A stretch of DNA of 64,000 bases. It comes from Clusia tigrina (taxonomy: Eukaryota; Arthropoda; Insecta; Diptera; Clusiidae). The translations under genes and the position numbers were made by a program. Each line of letters begins with the position of its first letter. Within the stretch, counting starts at the first letter, position 1. Below are positions 1 through 11,827 of the stretch, one piece after another. The notes under the pieces were generated by a model, which saw nothing but the letters and a program-made list of their open reading frames with translations, did not search any database and was not told where the DNA came from. The DNA lies in the NCBI GenBank assembly GCA_920105625.2, contig OV050030.1, positions 411,695,034 through 411,759,033 on the forward strand, given 5' to 3'.

Positions 1-551
1 GGTGTGGCTGAAGGATTCCCCTTTTTCGATGTGTGTTCGTTGTTTGGCTTAAGTGGCTGTTCGCGCCACGGACCCAATTAGCGCTTGAGCGCCGATCCGT
101 GTATTTAGAAGTATTTATTCCCAGCCATGCCGGAATTAGAGAAGGTGACGTTATATCTTAGAGCCAATCATTACCCTTGGGAAGAACTTATGTGGAAATC
201 TGTTATTATATCCTAATTTGTTTAATAAAATAACTGAGCAACGAGTATGAAAGGGAATATGGTTTGTGATGAATTTTCGTTCTCTTTGCTGATTTCACTT
301 TCTATAGGGGTCTCCACTGTAAAGCTGCAAGGAATAATCTGTGTAACTTGATCACAACTTTACTGAAACTATACATTCATCACTACTATTAGGACATATT
401 TATATAGGCTGCTTCTCAAAATTTCGTCTTATAATCCTGATCAATGCTCTAAATCTTTCCTCAATGCCCTAAGAATGTGCTTTTAAGAAGTAGAATGGGT
501 CATATGAAAATACTTACCAAGTTCCTTAATGCCCACATATTGAAATTAACT

Positions 552-665
552 GAAGAATTATTTACCTAGAGAGATTATCTGAAGAATAATCTACTTAGAG
601 AGATTATCTGCAGAATTATCTACCTTGAGAGATTATCGAAAGAATTATTTACATTGAGTTGCGTT
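552..665. repeat. 29-bp tandem repeat, ~4 units
   Basis: Units of the form GAAGAATTATTTACCTAGAG followed by AGATTATCT start at about 552, 581, 610 and 639. The spacing is a constant 29 bp with a few substitutions per unit. Confidence 0.85.
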
Positions 666-854
666 CTCGGTGAGCTTAAGGAATATGATGTTCAAACAAC
701 AAGCTTGGACTCTACTTTAAACAGCATTCATAAGGAAGCTACACTTACAGTTCAGAATCAGGTAAAACTATAAGTGGAAATATCCTATACATATGCATTC
801 TTATTCTATTTCCATCTTCCAACCAGAGATTTATTTCATTAAACAGACCTCAAT

Positions 855-1075
855 GCCCGAAGTTAATAATCAATTTTTAAAAACTGGTGGTCTTTTACCT
901 TCGTCCTCTAGTCGAATCGGAATAGAATGGAATAGTTCCTTAGCAATAGAATGATATAAAAGGCCCTGAAGTTAATAATCAATATTCCAAAACTGGTAGA
1001 CTTTTTCCTCCGACTTCTAGACGAAAAGGGTCGGAATGGTTCCTTAGCTATAGAACGATATAAATGACCAACGAA
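855..1075. repeat. 109-bp tandem duplication
   Basis: GAAGTTAATAATCAAT occurs at about 859 and 968. In both copies it is followed by matching AAAACTGGT, TTCCTTAGC and ATATAAA segments. The two copies have diverged by scattered substitutions and small indels. Confidence 0.75.
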
Positions 1076-1261
1076 AACAGAGGCAAGAAAGAGAGCCAAA
1101 AGTTCGTTAAGGGTTGGTCCAAAAAGCCTTTTCTTTAATGGTGTTTATACCTAAGGAAAGGAAGAAATTCGATCATATTCCAAAGCCGTTTTCATCAATA
1201 AGTCTCAGACCCTTCCTCCTTTAAACAATTGGACAAACTTATAATGAAAACTAACTGATGA

Positions 1262-1362
1262 TAGTTTCCAGAACACTACTGGTATAAAGACAATTAAAAA
1301 TACGACTTCATTCCAGAACACCAGTGGAATAAAGGCAATTAAAAACACGACTGTTGCTAAAA
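1262..1362. repeat. ~51-bp tandem duplication
   Basis: TTCCAGAACAC, then (A/T)AAAG(A/G)CAATTAAAAA, then ACGACT occurs twice in succession with near-identical order. Confidence 0.75.
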
Positions 1363-2339
1363 GAGGAATACACCGTTTCTTCATTGTTCATGAACCATTA
1401 TACAGATTGTTCAAAGGGCATTCATCATTCAGATTGATTATTAACCAAGTGGATTAACCAAAATTTCCTTCCTACTGGCAAGGTAATTGGCAGGCGAAAG
1501 ACTCCTTTTCTCAAGGACAATTCTATCACAAATGATCCTACATCCATACATGATGATCTTTACATCCTATTGGGATATCTTACAGGACGGCACTGATGCT
1601 TACTCAGATACTAGTACCATTAAAAGAAATTAGGTGGAACCAACACAGAGGTCTGCCGACTGCATCGAATGAGAAGTACAACAGCAGATGATTTTGTTTA
1701 TGTCCTTACATAAGCGAACTAAAATTTATCTGAAATTGAATTGTGGGCTTTCTAGTACTGGCGCATAAAATATGGAACATGAAACCCCACGAGTAACCAA
1801 ATTCATTTAAATTTCAATTTCATCAACTAAAGGTCAGTCCAGTAGCTCCAACTCAGGGCGCGATGCTGAAGAGACTGTAATAGTCGTAGTAGCAATTACA
1901 CATCGAAATGGAATACAATAGCGAAAACTACACCAAAGAGTGAAAGGACCTTAAAATTTCACTATGATGCCACCCCTTGTGGTTCTTACTCTCTTCAAGG
2001 AAGTTCCAGTTGTATGAAGTGGCATTTACCACCCAAATATCAACCTAAACCCAACAACTCGCTTCCTACATCCACCACCACCCAGAACTACGCCTTAGCT
2101 TTACTCATATTCGCTTGAAGCTATCAGCAAATTGATTGCCAAATATTGTTAATAAATAAATAAACTTAATTCAAACCATTCTCACTATAATTATATAACA
2201 AAAATTACTCGAACAAGAACAGCAACAAAAGCAACAACACTTTTAATTAATAAAACAAAATGAGTTCCCAATTATCGGACTATTTTTAACTTGTTTTAAG
2301 CAACAAGTTCAACAACATTGTGAGTGTATGCGGGCTTAC

Positions 2340-2393
2340 TTGTTGTTGTTGTTGTTGCTAATGGTGTTGCTATTGTTGTTGTTGTTGCCATGG
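2340..2393. repeat. (TTG)n microsatellite
   Basis: Two runs of TTG separated by an imperfect segment lie about 100 bp beyond the retn exon 4 donor, in the intron. Confidence 0.8.
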
Positions 2394-2496
2394 CTTTTAT
2401 ATATTTAAATGCTTAGCCGCAGTTAATTAACAACTTAAGTCTTAAGAAGAAGACGAAAAAAGCATGCGCGCTAATTTCGCGTCTTTCAACACTTAC

Positions 2497-2839
2497 CGTC
2501 TTTTGTGCTTGGCGCTGTTGGCGATGCAAATGAGAAGCTGTTTCCACCGCCAGCACCACCACCACCACCAGCACCAGCACCACAGCCACCACCAACACCA
2601 GTTCCACTGGCTGCACTGCAGCCGCCACCAGCACCGCCATTTGTAAGCGTAGACGCCGCCGCGGCTGTCGCAGTATTTGTGGAATTTTGAGCATTTGTGC
2701 TGCCGTTGGCAACAAGATTCCCCGATTGCGCTGCGAGGCTTTGGCCGAAAGACGACACTGTGGTGGGCGGTAATGTGAATGCAGTATTTATGGGTGTCGG
2801 TAAAAAAGCGGCCGCGTGCGCAGCGGCATAATCCTGTTC
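2497..2839 (-). CDS. retn: retn coding exon 4 (Ala/Gly-rich linker before ARID)
   Basis: The exon is 343 nt, with acceptor TTCGAATAG|GAACAG and donor AAAGACG|GTAAGTG. It starts EQDYAAAHAAAFLPTP, passes through an Asn/Thr/Ala-rich run and then a long Gly/Ala stretch with two cysteines (CSAASGTG, GGGCGAGAG), and ends NSFSFASPTAPSTKD. The FSFASPTA element near the end matches the region just ahead of the ARID domain in fly retn. The exon leaves one base (G) for the next codon, so the ARID-encoding exon should enter in phase 1. I did not find that exon between here and base 1, so it lies beyond the window. Plus-strand reading frames opposite this exon are composition artefacts of the GC-rich repeats. 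Confidence 0.9.
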
Positions 2840-3285
2840 CTATTCGAAGGAGAGTAGAAATAGATTGAAGAAAACAAAAATATTAGTTATGATATAAATT
2901 GTATAACTGGACGCGATTTGTTGGACTAGATAGGTAGAGGTGGGATAGGCCGGAGAGCCGCCGAAGAAGGAGGCCTCCAGGCACTCAGGCATTGATTCCC
3001 ATTGTACTAAGCCTGAATAGTTGGATTAAGAATCCAGTTAAAGAGTGGTTTAATTTGAGGACAAATTTCACCGATTTAAGCCATATACGAGTACAAAGTG
3101 ATAAAATGTGTCTTTTGACACATTCAAAATCACTCCTTCCAATGTAAATTTGATAAGTGCAGTGATATAAAAAGAGGAGATCGCTTAGATTATATTACTT
3201 TATATTGGTCCACTGTGACTTAAGGCATAAAACACGGTATTATATAATGGAACCACTTTTTGGTTATTCTTCCTTTTCGACTTAC
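2840..3285 (-). other. retn intron 3
   Basis: A 446-bp intron lies between exons 3 and 4, bounded by GTAAGT and a TTCGAATAG acceptor. It is non-coding and has no repeat I recognise. Confidence 0.8.
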
Positions 3286-3436
3286 CATGAGTCCCACTTT
3301 CATGTCGCGCACTTGCATTTTTAGTTTCTCGAGCACATCATTGTGCTGTAAATTGGGTATGCCATGTAATCCGCTCATTCCCATGAAGCTGCCCAGAGCA
3401 TTGAGCGGATGATTTGGCGGGAATTGGTGATGATGA
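3286..3436 (-). CDS. retn: retn coding exon 3 (most conserved pre-ARID block)
   Basis: The exon is 151 nt, with acceptor TCTTTTCAG|T and donor CTCATG|GTAAGT. It encodes SHHHQFPPNHPLNALGSFMG and then a block containing GIPNLQHNDVLEKLKM and QVRDMKVGLM. This is almost identical to my recollection of the fly retn sequence before the ARID domain and is the best single piece of evidence for the gene's identity. The segment LEKLKMQVRDMKVGL looks amphipathic and may form a helix; that is inference. The exon ends on a codon boundary, and the following exon at 2839 starts in phase 0 with EQDYAAAHAAAF, again as expected. Confidence 0.92.
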
Positions 3437-5047
3437 CTGAAAAGAGGAAATTTTATTTTAAAAAATAGTGTAAAAGACTGTCAATACAATTTCATAGCAG
3501 AGGAAGCAGACTCTAAGGTGGTGCAACTTCGCAACTTGCCCGGAATAAATTGAAAACATTGTTTAATCACGCTCAGGCAAAACAGCAAATATACTGCGAA
3601 CTAAATTCTCACACATAAAAAACCATTTGATTGTTTGTCACTCTTTGAAATTACGTCATCAAAAAAAGTTATTCCAGTAGAATTTTTTGCTCATATAACA
3701 CACCATTATTCCATCATTATCTAGACTCCAGATAAATAGGAAAACTTGGTGGTATATGGGTAAAAAATGTCCTATACTTGCCTTTTTTAATTATTTACTT
3801 ATTCCCCCGTTGGAGGTTACTCTTAGTCTCAAAGATAGTAGGACCGAAAGTTAATTTCTTACAGATCAAAGTTGTTTCTAAACTCATGACCATGGTCTAA
3901 ATGGATTACAGATGGTGACTGAGCAATGGTTTATTTCTTTCTCTACACAATTATCCCTGTTCCCTGTTTGCTGAATCTGCTGCTTTGTCTCTCAGTGATT
4001 TTTATTCCGAGGAACCATGAAGTAATCTCTTGCTCATTTCCTGCTTCGTATTTAATAACTGATGTGTTTCTTTCATTAATGACCTTGTTTATTCAGGGAC
4101 CGAAGCAATTTTTCCCAAAGTTTTAAATATAAATGAGCAATTCACTCTTTTCATGTATCTACATCCTCCATGGACCCATTTCATGTACCTATTTCCAAAA
4201 TAGTCAACATCTCAGTAGGCTTTTCACTCAAAACGTCACAATAAAATATCTTAGTCGCTTCGCACATCCCCACTTATACTTCCATCAATATCCCAAACAC
4301 AAATTACAAGTTTTACGAACAGTCGCCAAATAGGATCATCCTCAGAACACTTCTTATGGGATCATCAGATAGAAAAATTTTATAAAAAATCACCGTTTGT
4401 CTCCCAAAAAAAAGTACATTTTTATAAATAAAAAATCGTTTTTCTATGAAGTAAATTTTGATCCTTATTTTACAAATAAAAAAAACAAAAAAAAATTCTG
4501 TGAAATTTGGCAACACTGCAAAATTTCCCGATCTTACATATCTGCATCTCCTTTTATAAACAAGTCACCGTTTGTCTCCACAAAAAAAGTACATTTTTAT
4601 AAATAAAAAATCGCTCTTCTATGAAGTAAATCTTGTCCTTATTTTAGAAAAATAAAATTTTTTAAAAATGCTGTGAAATTTGGCAACACTGCAAAATTTT
4701 CTGATCTTACATTTCTGCATAACAATTGTCAGCGAAAGAAAACAGAGAGAAAAATTACAATAGACGTAATTCCAATATGATAGTAGCTTTATAGTCTACA
4801 TACTCCCAAGAACTTATATTGCAAAGCGACTTAGGTTTTGGGTTCCACATTATAAAATTTGTATACCATCAAAGTTTATTTTAGCTTATTTTAATTACTC
4901 CACTTCTGGAGACTTGTGTATTCCAATAATCTGCCCCACTTTAATATGAATATATTCCACAAAAACTAGATTCGTATATTAAAATTCCAATTGTTATAGC
5001 TTACAACGTTATTATATAATATAATATATAATAAAATGGATACTCAC
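3437..5047 (-). other. retn intron 2
   Basis: A 1.6-kb intron lies between exons 2 and 3, bounded by GTGAGT and TCTTTTCAG. It contains the 175-bp tandem duplication at 4387-4735. The rest is A/T-rich sequence without coding signal. Confidence 0.8.
4387..4735. repeat. 175-bp tandem duplication in retn intron 2
   Basis: CACCGTTTGTCTCC occurs at 4391 and 4566. In each copy it is followed by AGTACATTTTTATAAATAAA, TATGAAGTAAAT, GTGAAATTTGGCAACACTGC and a GATCTTACAT segment. The copies are about 90% alike by eye, so the duplication is fairly recent. Confidence 0.9.
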
Positions 5048-5244
5048 CTCATTTGTATTTCAGACTGATGATGAATATCTGGACTGCGACCACCAATACT
5101 AACAATACTGCCACCGCTGTAATTCATATCACCACCGTTACTTGCCGCCGACATAGTTAAGCGTCCTCTGTCCGATCTACTAACATGTTCCTCGTCAATT
5201 GAATCGCAATCGTGCATGTCTTCGCTTGATTGATCGTCCCGTGA
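5048..5244 (-). CDS. retn: retn coding exon 2 (acidic N-terminal region)
   Basis: The exon is 197 nt, entered at an acceptor (TTGCTTGCAG|TCACGG) in phase 0 and left at a donor (CAAATGAG|GTGAGT) with two bases of a codon carried over. It encodes SRDDQSSEDMHDCDSIDEEH followed by a Ser/Gly/Asn-rich stretch ending in SEIQM. The DCDSxDxEH core resembles the corresponding part of Drosophila dead ringer. The middle is more divergent and low in complexity, as expected for a linker outside the ARID domain. The split codon AG+T is completed by the next exon as serine, so the junction keeps the frame. No catalytic or DNA-binding residues lie here. It is probably a disordered regulatory segment. Confidence 0.88.
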
Positions 5245-6249
5245 CTGCAAGCAACAGAAAAAAGAAATGCCAAAAAATCATTGAAAGAACTTAAGTACTG
5301 AGAAATAAATTAATTGGAGGATTTTCTGCAACATGAAAAGTCATTATGGAAAAATCAATTCAAATTTTACGATGCTGCTACACGTTTGAATCATCTGGAG
5401 AAGCCCAGAGACAGACGCAATGCAACATCGACAGCTACAAAAGGAGACACTGCTGTGACAACAACAACAACAAATACAACGTTAAGAACAACTGCCATGT
5501 GCACAACACCGCTCATCGTCGAACCAAATCATTCATTTCACATCGCCTCCGGCGACAGACCAATTCTGAATATCGCATGCTGTGTCCTTATGTTGCCAAC
5601 TGCCTTCCTATGGAAGCACTTGAATTAAACTGTGATATTTGCGTATATTTCTAACAATTACCCTAGTATGAATATATAAGAACCCCGCCAGGAATTTATG
5701 AGTTATGTGCAAATATTTCCTGTAACAATTAAATGTCCTAAAGCAACAAAGAGAGCATCTAAGATTTTGTGTTGCAGAGATTTATTTTTTTCTTCAGTGA
5801 TGAAAGAATTACTGGCACCATTTGTTGTCTCTGATATGCCAGTGAGATTAGCTTTTTAATTTGTTCAAAGGAAGGATGCATACCTCGACATTTGATCGAG
5901 GATCGAAGACTCGACATTTGAAACCAGAATCCTTACAATTTGGTTCGTTGTATAAGAATGATATGTTTGACTATTATAGCAGTAGAACATAATAAGATAT
6001 ATGCAGTAAATATGCAATACACAAGTTTATAAGAAATAATATATAAATAAGAAATAATAAATATATAAGAAATAATATAGATATAAGACATAGTATATAA
6101 AACATGATGTATAAGAATAAAACACAAAATGTTGGAAAGTCGTTAATCTTAGTAACTGCAGAATAATCTTTCATTTAAATTGTTTCCACAACCTGAACAC
6201 AATCAATAAATCTTATCGACCATAAATAGTTCAAAGAACAAAAATTTAT

Positions 6250-6660
6250 AGTGTACCAGTACCAAGCCTCATAGATCCGGAGCCATACTCTGATAGCAAC
6301 TGGGGGGAGGCTAAATCCAGGGTAGATAGCTGGGAACATAGTCTCAGAATGTCAAGGGATAGAGGGACTTCGCCAAACCAAAAGACTGGTAAGGCCATTC
6401 AATATGTGCAAAGCAGACTTAGGGTAAATAGTAGGTTTTCTATTTGGTCATTACTACCTGAAAAATCACCTGACTAAAATCCACATTCTTGATGATACGG
6501 AGTGCCGGCTCTGTCTAGAAGAAGAGGAAACCACAAAACACATACTGTGCAATTGCATTGCTTTGGCAAGAACTAGAATGAACATATTCATTCCACTGCG
6601 ATCAGCTGGATCTGGAAGAAATAAAGAATGCTCCTGCTATGGGCAAAGATATGGGAAAAG
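6250..6660 (+). pseudogene. non-LTR retrotransposon fragment: CCHC tail after RNase H
   Basis: A short plus-strand frame reads GHYYLKNHLTKIHILDDTE and then CRLCLEEEETTKHILCNC, followed by IALARTRM. This is the CxxC...HxxxxC finger that closes the polyprotein of RNase H-bearing LINEs (I/LOA/R1-like group). The preceding segment (WEHSLRMSRDRGTSPNQKTG) lies in another frame, so at least one frameshift is present. The piece has no reverse transcriptase and cannot be active. It lies inside the retn intron, opposite to the gene's strand. Confidence 0.65.
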
Positions 6661-7803
6661 ATAATGAAAGAACATGACTTTCAACTACTTCCTTTCTTTA
6701 GGGAAGGAACATTTAGGTACAAAAGAACCTGATGACTTTAATTATGACTCTTTGACATCACCAAAAGGACGAAATGCTATGGCATCACGGAAGAAATGCC
6801 GGTACTAAACCTATAGGGCATAGGAGATCGGACAGTTGTGATCACATGAATCATTATTGGCAAATGTAGTATGACACAAAATATCTTTTAAGTCGCAGTA
6901 TCGGCCATAGGGCAAACTGCTAAAACTAAATTATTATTATATTAAGGACCACCATACCATTTCTGAGTGATTGGCAAATTACAATAGGATAATTTACGTT
7001 AATCCTTGTTAGTAAGAATAAAATGTTCAATCATCACAAGGAAACGTCAACCGATTAGTAGTGGGAACATTTTGTGATGTCTTCAATACTCATATAGAAA
7101 TTCTTGATTCTTCTGTGAATAGGGTAAATATTATCAATTATTTGATCAGAACTTGGATTATATTGGCAGACATAACGCAAAAACTATGAATTTGTTGAAG
7201 AGATTTTAGTGTTAGTATATCAAATCGGGTTTCATTTACAGAACACCTTGGGGTGTATTAGAAGCAGCCCGCAAACGATCGACACAACCATATCAGAACT
7301 TATATGACGATATGAATGATGTTTGCATTAGTACAGATTGCAGGTCGCATTCTAGGTACTGTGGTGTGTCTCATTAATATTTAGGATGGGGATACAACAT
7401 CTTAACAGGTAATGGAACATATATTTCTGTATCTATACGAGTATTTGGTTTCCGTGTCCTAGTGGATTTGGAAATTTCAATCATGGCAATAGTTTATATC
7501 GATCTGCAATTTTAAACTGCATCATAAATTTGTTGGACCGAACCAACTCCAGATGGTGATATATATGCGAGTTCACAAAATTACGAACATTATCTCAAAT
7601 ATCATGACTATAAGAACTATGGTTAGGATAATTTGAGTATTGTAAATGTATCAGAAGAATGTTTGTAATGTAAATTAGTTGTGAAATATAGATCTATGCA
7701 AAAAAGAGAGACTATAAGTATAGAGTAGGAGGAACCCATATCGTACATCCCGTTATTTGGTGGGTTCATAAACTCTCTCTTAGACTGTGATTTGATACTA
7801 TTG

Positions 7804-7910
7804 ATATTATTATTATATGTTACACCATAATTGAAGAAGTGAGTACTAGCAACTAAGGCCTTTGACTAGAAGAGCCAAAGATTTAGAAAGAAGCATTACG
7901 AGACGTTTAA
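7804..7910 (-). mobile_element. decayed SINE copy (same family as 29145-29350)
   Basis: The order (ATT)n, TTACACCATAATT, GAGTACTAGC, ACTAAGGCCTTTGACTAGAAGAG and AAAGAAGCATT follows the complete SINE at 29 kb, with more differences and no recognisable tRNA-like head. Orientation is minus (tail at the low-coordinate side). Confidence 0.6.
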
Positions 7911-8345
7911 TTGAAACCGGTACCGCCACGACTTGAAGACTAGTATGAATGACATTATACCATGAAGGGCGCTGTTTGAAGTTAATATAAGCAGGCAAGT
8001 TGTTCGGTGAATGACCAGAAGGCTGATATCTGCTTATATCATAATAGACCTATATTTTAAGTATTACTCATGAAATTATTTAGTTTATTTAGTTTATTTA
8101 TTTTACTCTAATTGCACTCAGACTCATCCTTTGATATATATAATTGATAATTCTTAATAATCGTTCTTTAGTTCGCTCTGAGGTTGATGTGGCCAGAAAA
8201 CTGCAACCAATTTCAACCTAATAAGTCACAAGTGAATTCGGTAAATCCAAATTCGTAACATAATTAATTCCAATGACTACTTTTAATATTTAATTAATTA
8301 AAATAAACTTTGTAGTTTGTCATTAAATGTATGAACATATTCTGT

Positions 8346-8385
8346 ACAAACAGACTAAGGAAGTTCTTAGCCTTAGTCTGTTTGT
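8346..8385. repeat. 15-bp perfect hairpin
   Basis: ACAAACAGACTAAGG and its exact reverse complement CCTTAGTCTGTTTGT are separated by 10 bases. It could be a MITE remnant or a chance stem. No transcription signal is visible around it. Confidence 0.7.
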
Positions 8386-9934
8386 GCCTGCCTTGACACT
8401 GCCGAGTGAAACTTTGTTAACCTATCCAGGAATAATAATATGAACACTCGCATTTGATAGATATGAATAGTTAAATAATTGAATAGTTAAATAATTGAAT
8501 AATTAAATTAGCCAGAAAAGTGTTAGCGTGATTTCCACCTGACGATTTAAAAATATTACCTTCGAATGCGAGTACTCCAACTCTTTCGCAAGGAGGCCTT
8601 TATTCTTTATTGCTGGAAACTTGCTAACTGGACAACCAGAAATATTTTAGCAAATAAAAACTGAGCCCATGAGTGTGTGTGCATGTGTGGGATAGAAGTA
8701 TACGTAAGTATTCAATACTAATTACAGGGTAATGCCAACGACCAGTGCGACATGGGACAAGAATTTCTGTGTCAAGTTTTCTATTTTAAGTGTTTTCGTA
8801 GTGATTTATTTTCACTTGAAAGTAGTTAAGAAAAATTTCGGCTAGAAGCGCCACTGCGCTGAATTGGGTGGCGATTTCACATGCCTAGCCCTGTATAAGT
8901 CCAGTACGAGTATTTCTACTGGTTTCTCTGCTATTACTTAAGTCGTCTGCATTTGAAGAGGTGCAAATTAAGCGCATCGCATCTGTGACTATTGCGAATC
9001 GGGAATTTTCAATTTAAACAACGTGATCAGCGAGCGAGCACATGGAGTCCAAGCAGCATCGTCGTATCGTATCGTTCCGTACCAGCTTTTACTACCCGTA
9101 CCAGCTTTAACGTCCCGTACCAGCAACTTTTCCCAGAATTCTTTGAAGTAGGCGCAAGTGTAACGTCGATAAGAGTACGAGTACGGCCCAAGAATACTCG
9201 TGTGCAAGTGTGTCTGCACAGGCAGCGTGGATACCGCAGAGACACTGCGCTGCAAATCAAGTTATCGACTCAGCAAAGTAGACGGTATTATGCATGGCCA
9301 CAGACCGTGCAACGCCATTGATCGTTGTGGCATGCTTGCTTGCTTGCTTTGGTGGTATACCGGCGCATAAAAGGGTGTTGCAATTGTAATGAATGCCAAG
9401 AAGAATTTTGATAAAGAGAAAATGTGTAGAACGAGGTTGAGGGGGAAAAGTGCTAAAAGCGCTTCTAACGGCTGTATTTAAAGTACTGAAAACTGTTCAT
9501 TACGACCATTATAGTCACTACAAAGAATGGACTCCAGTTAGATAAAGTGTTATAGTAGGGGTATAGAAAGTTTGTAATTGGTCTAGAAAATCCACAGGTA
9601 TGTTTAATCATTAAGGCATGGGTATGAGTAACAAAGAAAAAGGTTTGCCACAATTTTAGATGTTACATTTAAAATTCGACTGCAACATAATTTCAACAAG
9701 TTTTTTCTGCTATGATTGTGTAAGTGGAGTGCAGAAAAGTCTCTCAATATTCATTTTTAAAGTCTGAACAAGTTTAAATTGACAGCAAAGGTGCAGAGTA
9801 TCATTGAACGAATGGATTCTAAACGATTTCTTTCAAAGAATATCAACACAACCATTGTGTGTGTGGAATTTATATACTAGTAATGTCACGAAGTTATTCG
9901 AAATAGCAATTTATGTCATTAAACTTATTAAAGA

Positions 9935-10835
9935 CCTGAAGTTAAGAAGTGATTTGTAGTTATAAGATCATTTCAAATGATGAAAAGACATATTAAAGTC
10001 ATGAAATCTTTTGAAATCCTGAAGTCATGGAATCACTTGAAATCACGAAGCTATTTGAAGTGATGAAGTCATTTGAGGTAATGAAGGTATTTGAGGTGAT
10101 GAAGTCCTTTCAAATAATGAAGTAATGAAATCTCTTGAAATCCTGAAATCATAAAAATCATTTGAAATCTGGAAGTCATTACACATTATTTGACAACATG
10201 AAGTTACTAGAAGTCAATTGAGGAGGTGAAATAATTCGATGACCGTTTAAAAGCACAAAGTTGTTTGAAATCAACATATGGTTTGAAAGCAAGAAGTCAT
10301 TTGAAATGACGGACACATTTGAAGTCACGACCTCATTTGAAGTCACGAACTCAGTTGAAGTTATGAAGACCTTGTGCTGTTACAAAGGCCGATGGAAAAC
10401 TTCAAGTCAGAACAACGATTTGAAGTCATTACCAGCCAATTGAAGTATTTTATTAATAAGAAATTAACATAATATTAAAATTGCAAGCATATGTGTATAT
10501 TTACCTTTGGCAGCTTGGTACTTAAGCTTAGTGGAAGTAATAACTCTCTGAAGCCATGAAGTCATTACTGAAGTGATAAAAGCCTATTTGATGACATAAC
10601 GTAATTTACAGTTATGAAGTCCTGAAGTTAAAAATGATTTGAAGTCATGAAGTCATTTGACATCTTAAAGCAGAATGAGTTATTTGAAGACAAGAAGAGT
10701 TTGAACTTATTTAAGTCATGAAGCCTTAAACGCATAGTGTCATTTAAAATCATGAAATCTTAAGACATCATTTTGAAATTTATAAGAAGTCATTTGAAGC
10801 AATGAAGTCAAATGGAGTCATAAAATCAGTTGGAA
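9935..10835. repeat. degenerate GAAGTCATTTGAA tandem array, left part
   Basis: Motifs GAAGTCATTTGAA, ATGAAGTCA and TGAAATC recur dozens of times at irregular 10-25 bp spacing, with a non-repeat break near 10440-10560. It resembles an old, expanded simple satellite. Open frames inside it are products of the repeat. Confidence 0.85.
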
Positions 10836-10841
10836 TAAAGT

Positions 10842-11400
10842 CATTTGTCACAAAAACTCTTTATATATCCCTTGTTCGTCCAATTTTGGAATATGCTTAT
10901 AGCGTCTGGAATCCCCACTATAACTGCTATATTGTTAAAATTGAATCTGTTCAAAAGCAGTTTCTGTTATTTGCTCAGCGTTCTTTCAAATGGAATCCGT
11001 TGCTTAGTCTTCCACCCTACGAACGTCGTTTTAAATTATTGCAATTACCTACGTTGGAAAGTAGAAGGATAATGATTAATGTTAGTTTCGTAGTAAAATT
11101 GCTTAGTGATCAAACCATATCTTCTTTATTGTTGGGTACTATAGATTTATCTGTTCCTATTCGTTCTTCTAGACATTATATTCCCATTAGATTAAATATG
11201 TGTGGATCTAATTATGCGTTGTCTGACCCAGTCCATGGTATGCTTGACGAGTTTAACAAAAACTTTTCATTGCTTGATTTTTCTTCTCCCCTATTTGTCA
11301 TTAAAATATGTTTACTGTCATATGTGAAGAGTTGATTGCTTGATCCATCATCACAGCTGGTCAACGGTTGCGTACGTTATGCGGACGTGCCCCTCCAAAT
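10842..11400 (+). pseudogene. Jockey/CR1-like LINE, C-terminal reverse transcriptase fragment
   Basis: An open frame carries LYISLVRPILEYAYSVWNPH, then IVKIESVQKQFLLFAQRSF, PLLSLPPYERR and LPTLESRR, ending ICLLSYVKS at 11335. This is the thumb/C-terminal part of Jockey- or CR1-type reverse transcriptase (consensus SLVRPxLEYxxxxWxPH). There is no endonuclease and no catalytic palm, so this is a 5'-truncated copy. The frame stays open for about 165 codons with no stop, so the insertion is probably not ancient. Its upstream codons run into the surrounding satellite, so the apparent start codon at 10802 is not genuine. Confidence 0.75.
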
Positions 11401-11625
11401 ACATTTGCAATCATGAAGAGGTTTTAGTCATGAAATCAATTGAAATCGTGAAGTTATCAGACAGCATTTGAATGCATAAAATTATATGAATTCATGTGGT
11501 TCTCTGTGTAGTTCTATGTAGTACTTTGTAGTCATTTTGTTCCATGGAATCATTTAATATGTGAAGACATGAAATCTCTTGAAACAATGATGTCTTTTCA
11601 AATCGTGAAGTGATTTAAATTTAAG
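11395..11625. repeat. degenerate GAAGTCATTTGAA array, right part
   Basis: The motif family seen at 9935-10835 resumes after the LINE fragment (CAATCATGAAGAGG, AGTCATGAAATCAATTGAAATC and similar). The two parts were presumably one array before the insertion. Confidence 0.7.
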
Positions 11626-11789
11626 CATTTGAGATTGAATTTCCTCAATCCAATAATGTTTAAAATAAGTTCAGATGTTTGAGGGTCCAATAATGTTTCA
11701 AGATATTTAGTATGTCAATTTATAGTCATAGATCTGGATTTGAGTTTTATATATTCCTATAGAAGATTCAATTCATTGAATTATTTCTC

Positions 11790-11827
11790 ATTTCCTTCAA
11801 TGTTCGGTGCCAGAGCATAAGAACATA
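11790..11827 (+). pseudogene. LINE RNase H fragment, left of mariner insertion
   Basis: The bases just before the mariner read VPEHKN in the plus frame. Removing the 663-bp element and one TA gives VPEHKNIEGNESAD, the classic WVPxHxxIxGNExAD motif of LINE RNase H. The two halves were therefore contiguous before the insertion. Only this short part of the domain survives on the left. Confidence 0.75.

Larger units (their letters stand above)
1..2496 (-). other. retn intron 4 (partial), with local repeats
   Basis: This sequence follows the donor of retn exon 4. I found no exon in it on either strand. It holds three short tandem duplications (552-665, 855-1075 and 1262-1362) and a GTT-rich microsatellite near 2340-2393. 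The ARID exons expected downstream are not here. Confidence 0.7.

Noticed and set aside
2464..2715. Plus-strand and second minus-strand frames across 2464-2715 (His-, Pro- or Val-rich)
   Set aside because: They are shadows of the GC-rich retn exon 4, whose splice sites and phase fit only the other minus frame.
5314..5654. Two overlapping frames of about 100 codons just upstream of retn exon 2
   Set aside because: They include an ACA/CAA repeat, have no known domain, and lie on the strand opposite retn within its intron. They could be an unrecognised transposon piece.
8992..9321. 109-codon plus frame rich in Arg, Ser and Val
   Set aside because: It contains short internal repeats (CCCGTACCAGC), and three overlapping frames are open. 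There is no recognisable domain, so chance in a GC-richer patch is likelier.
10261..10443. 60-codon frame with repeated FEV/FEM
   Set aside because: It is a translation of the GAAGTCATTTGAA array.
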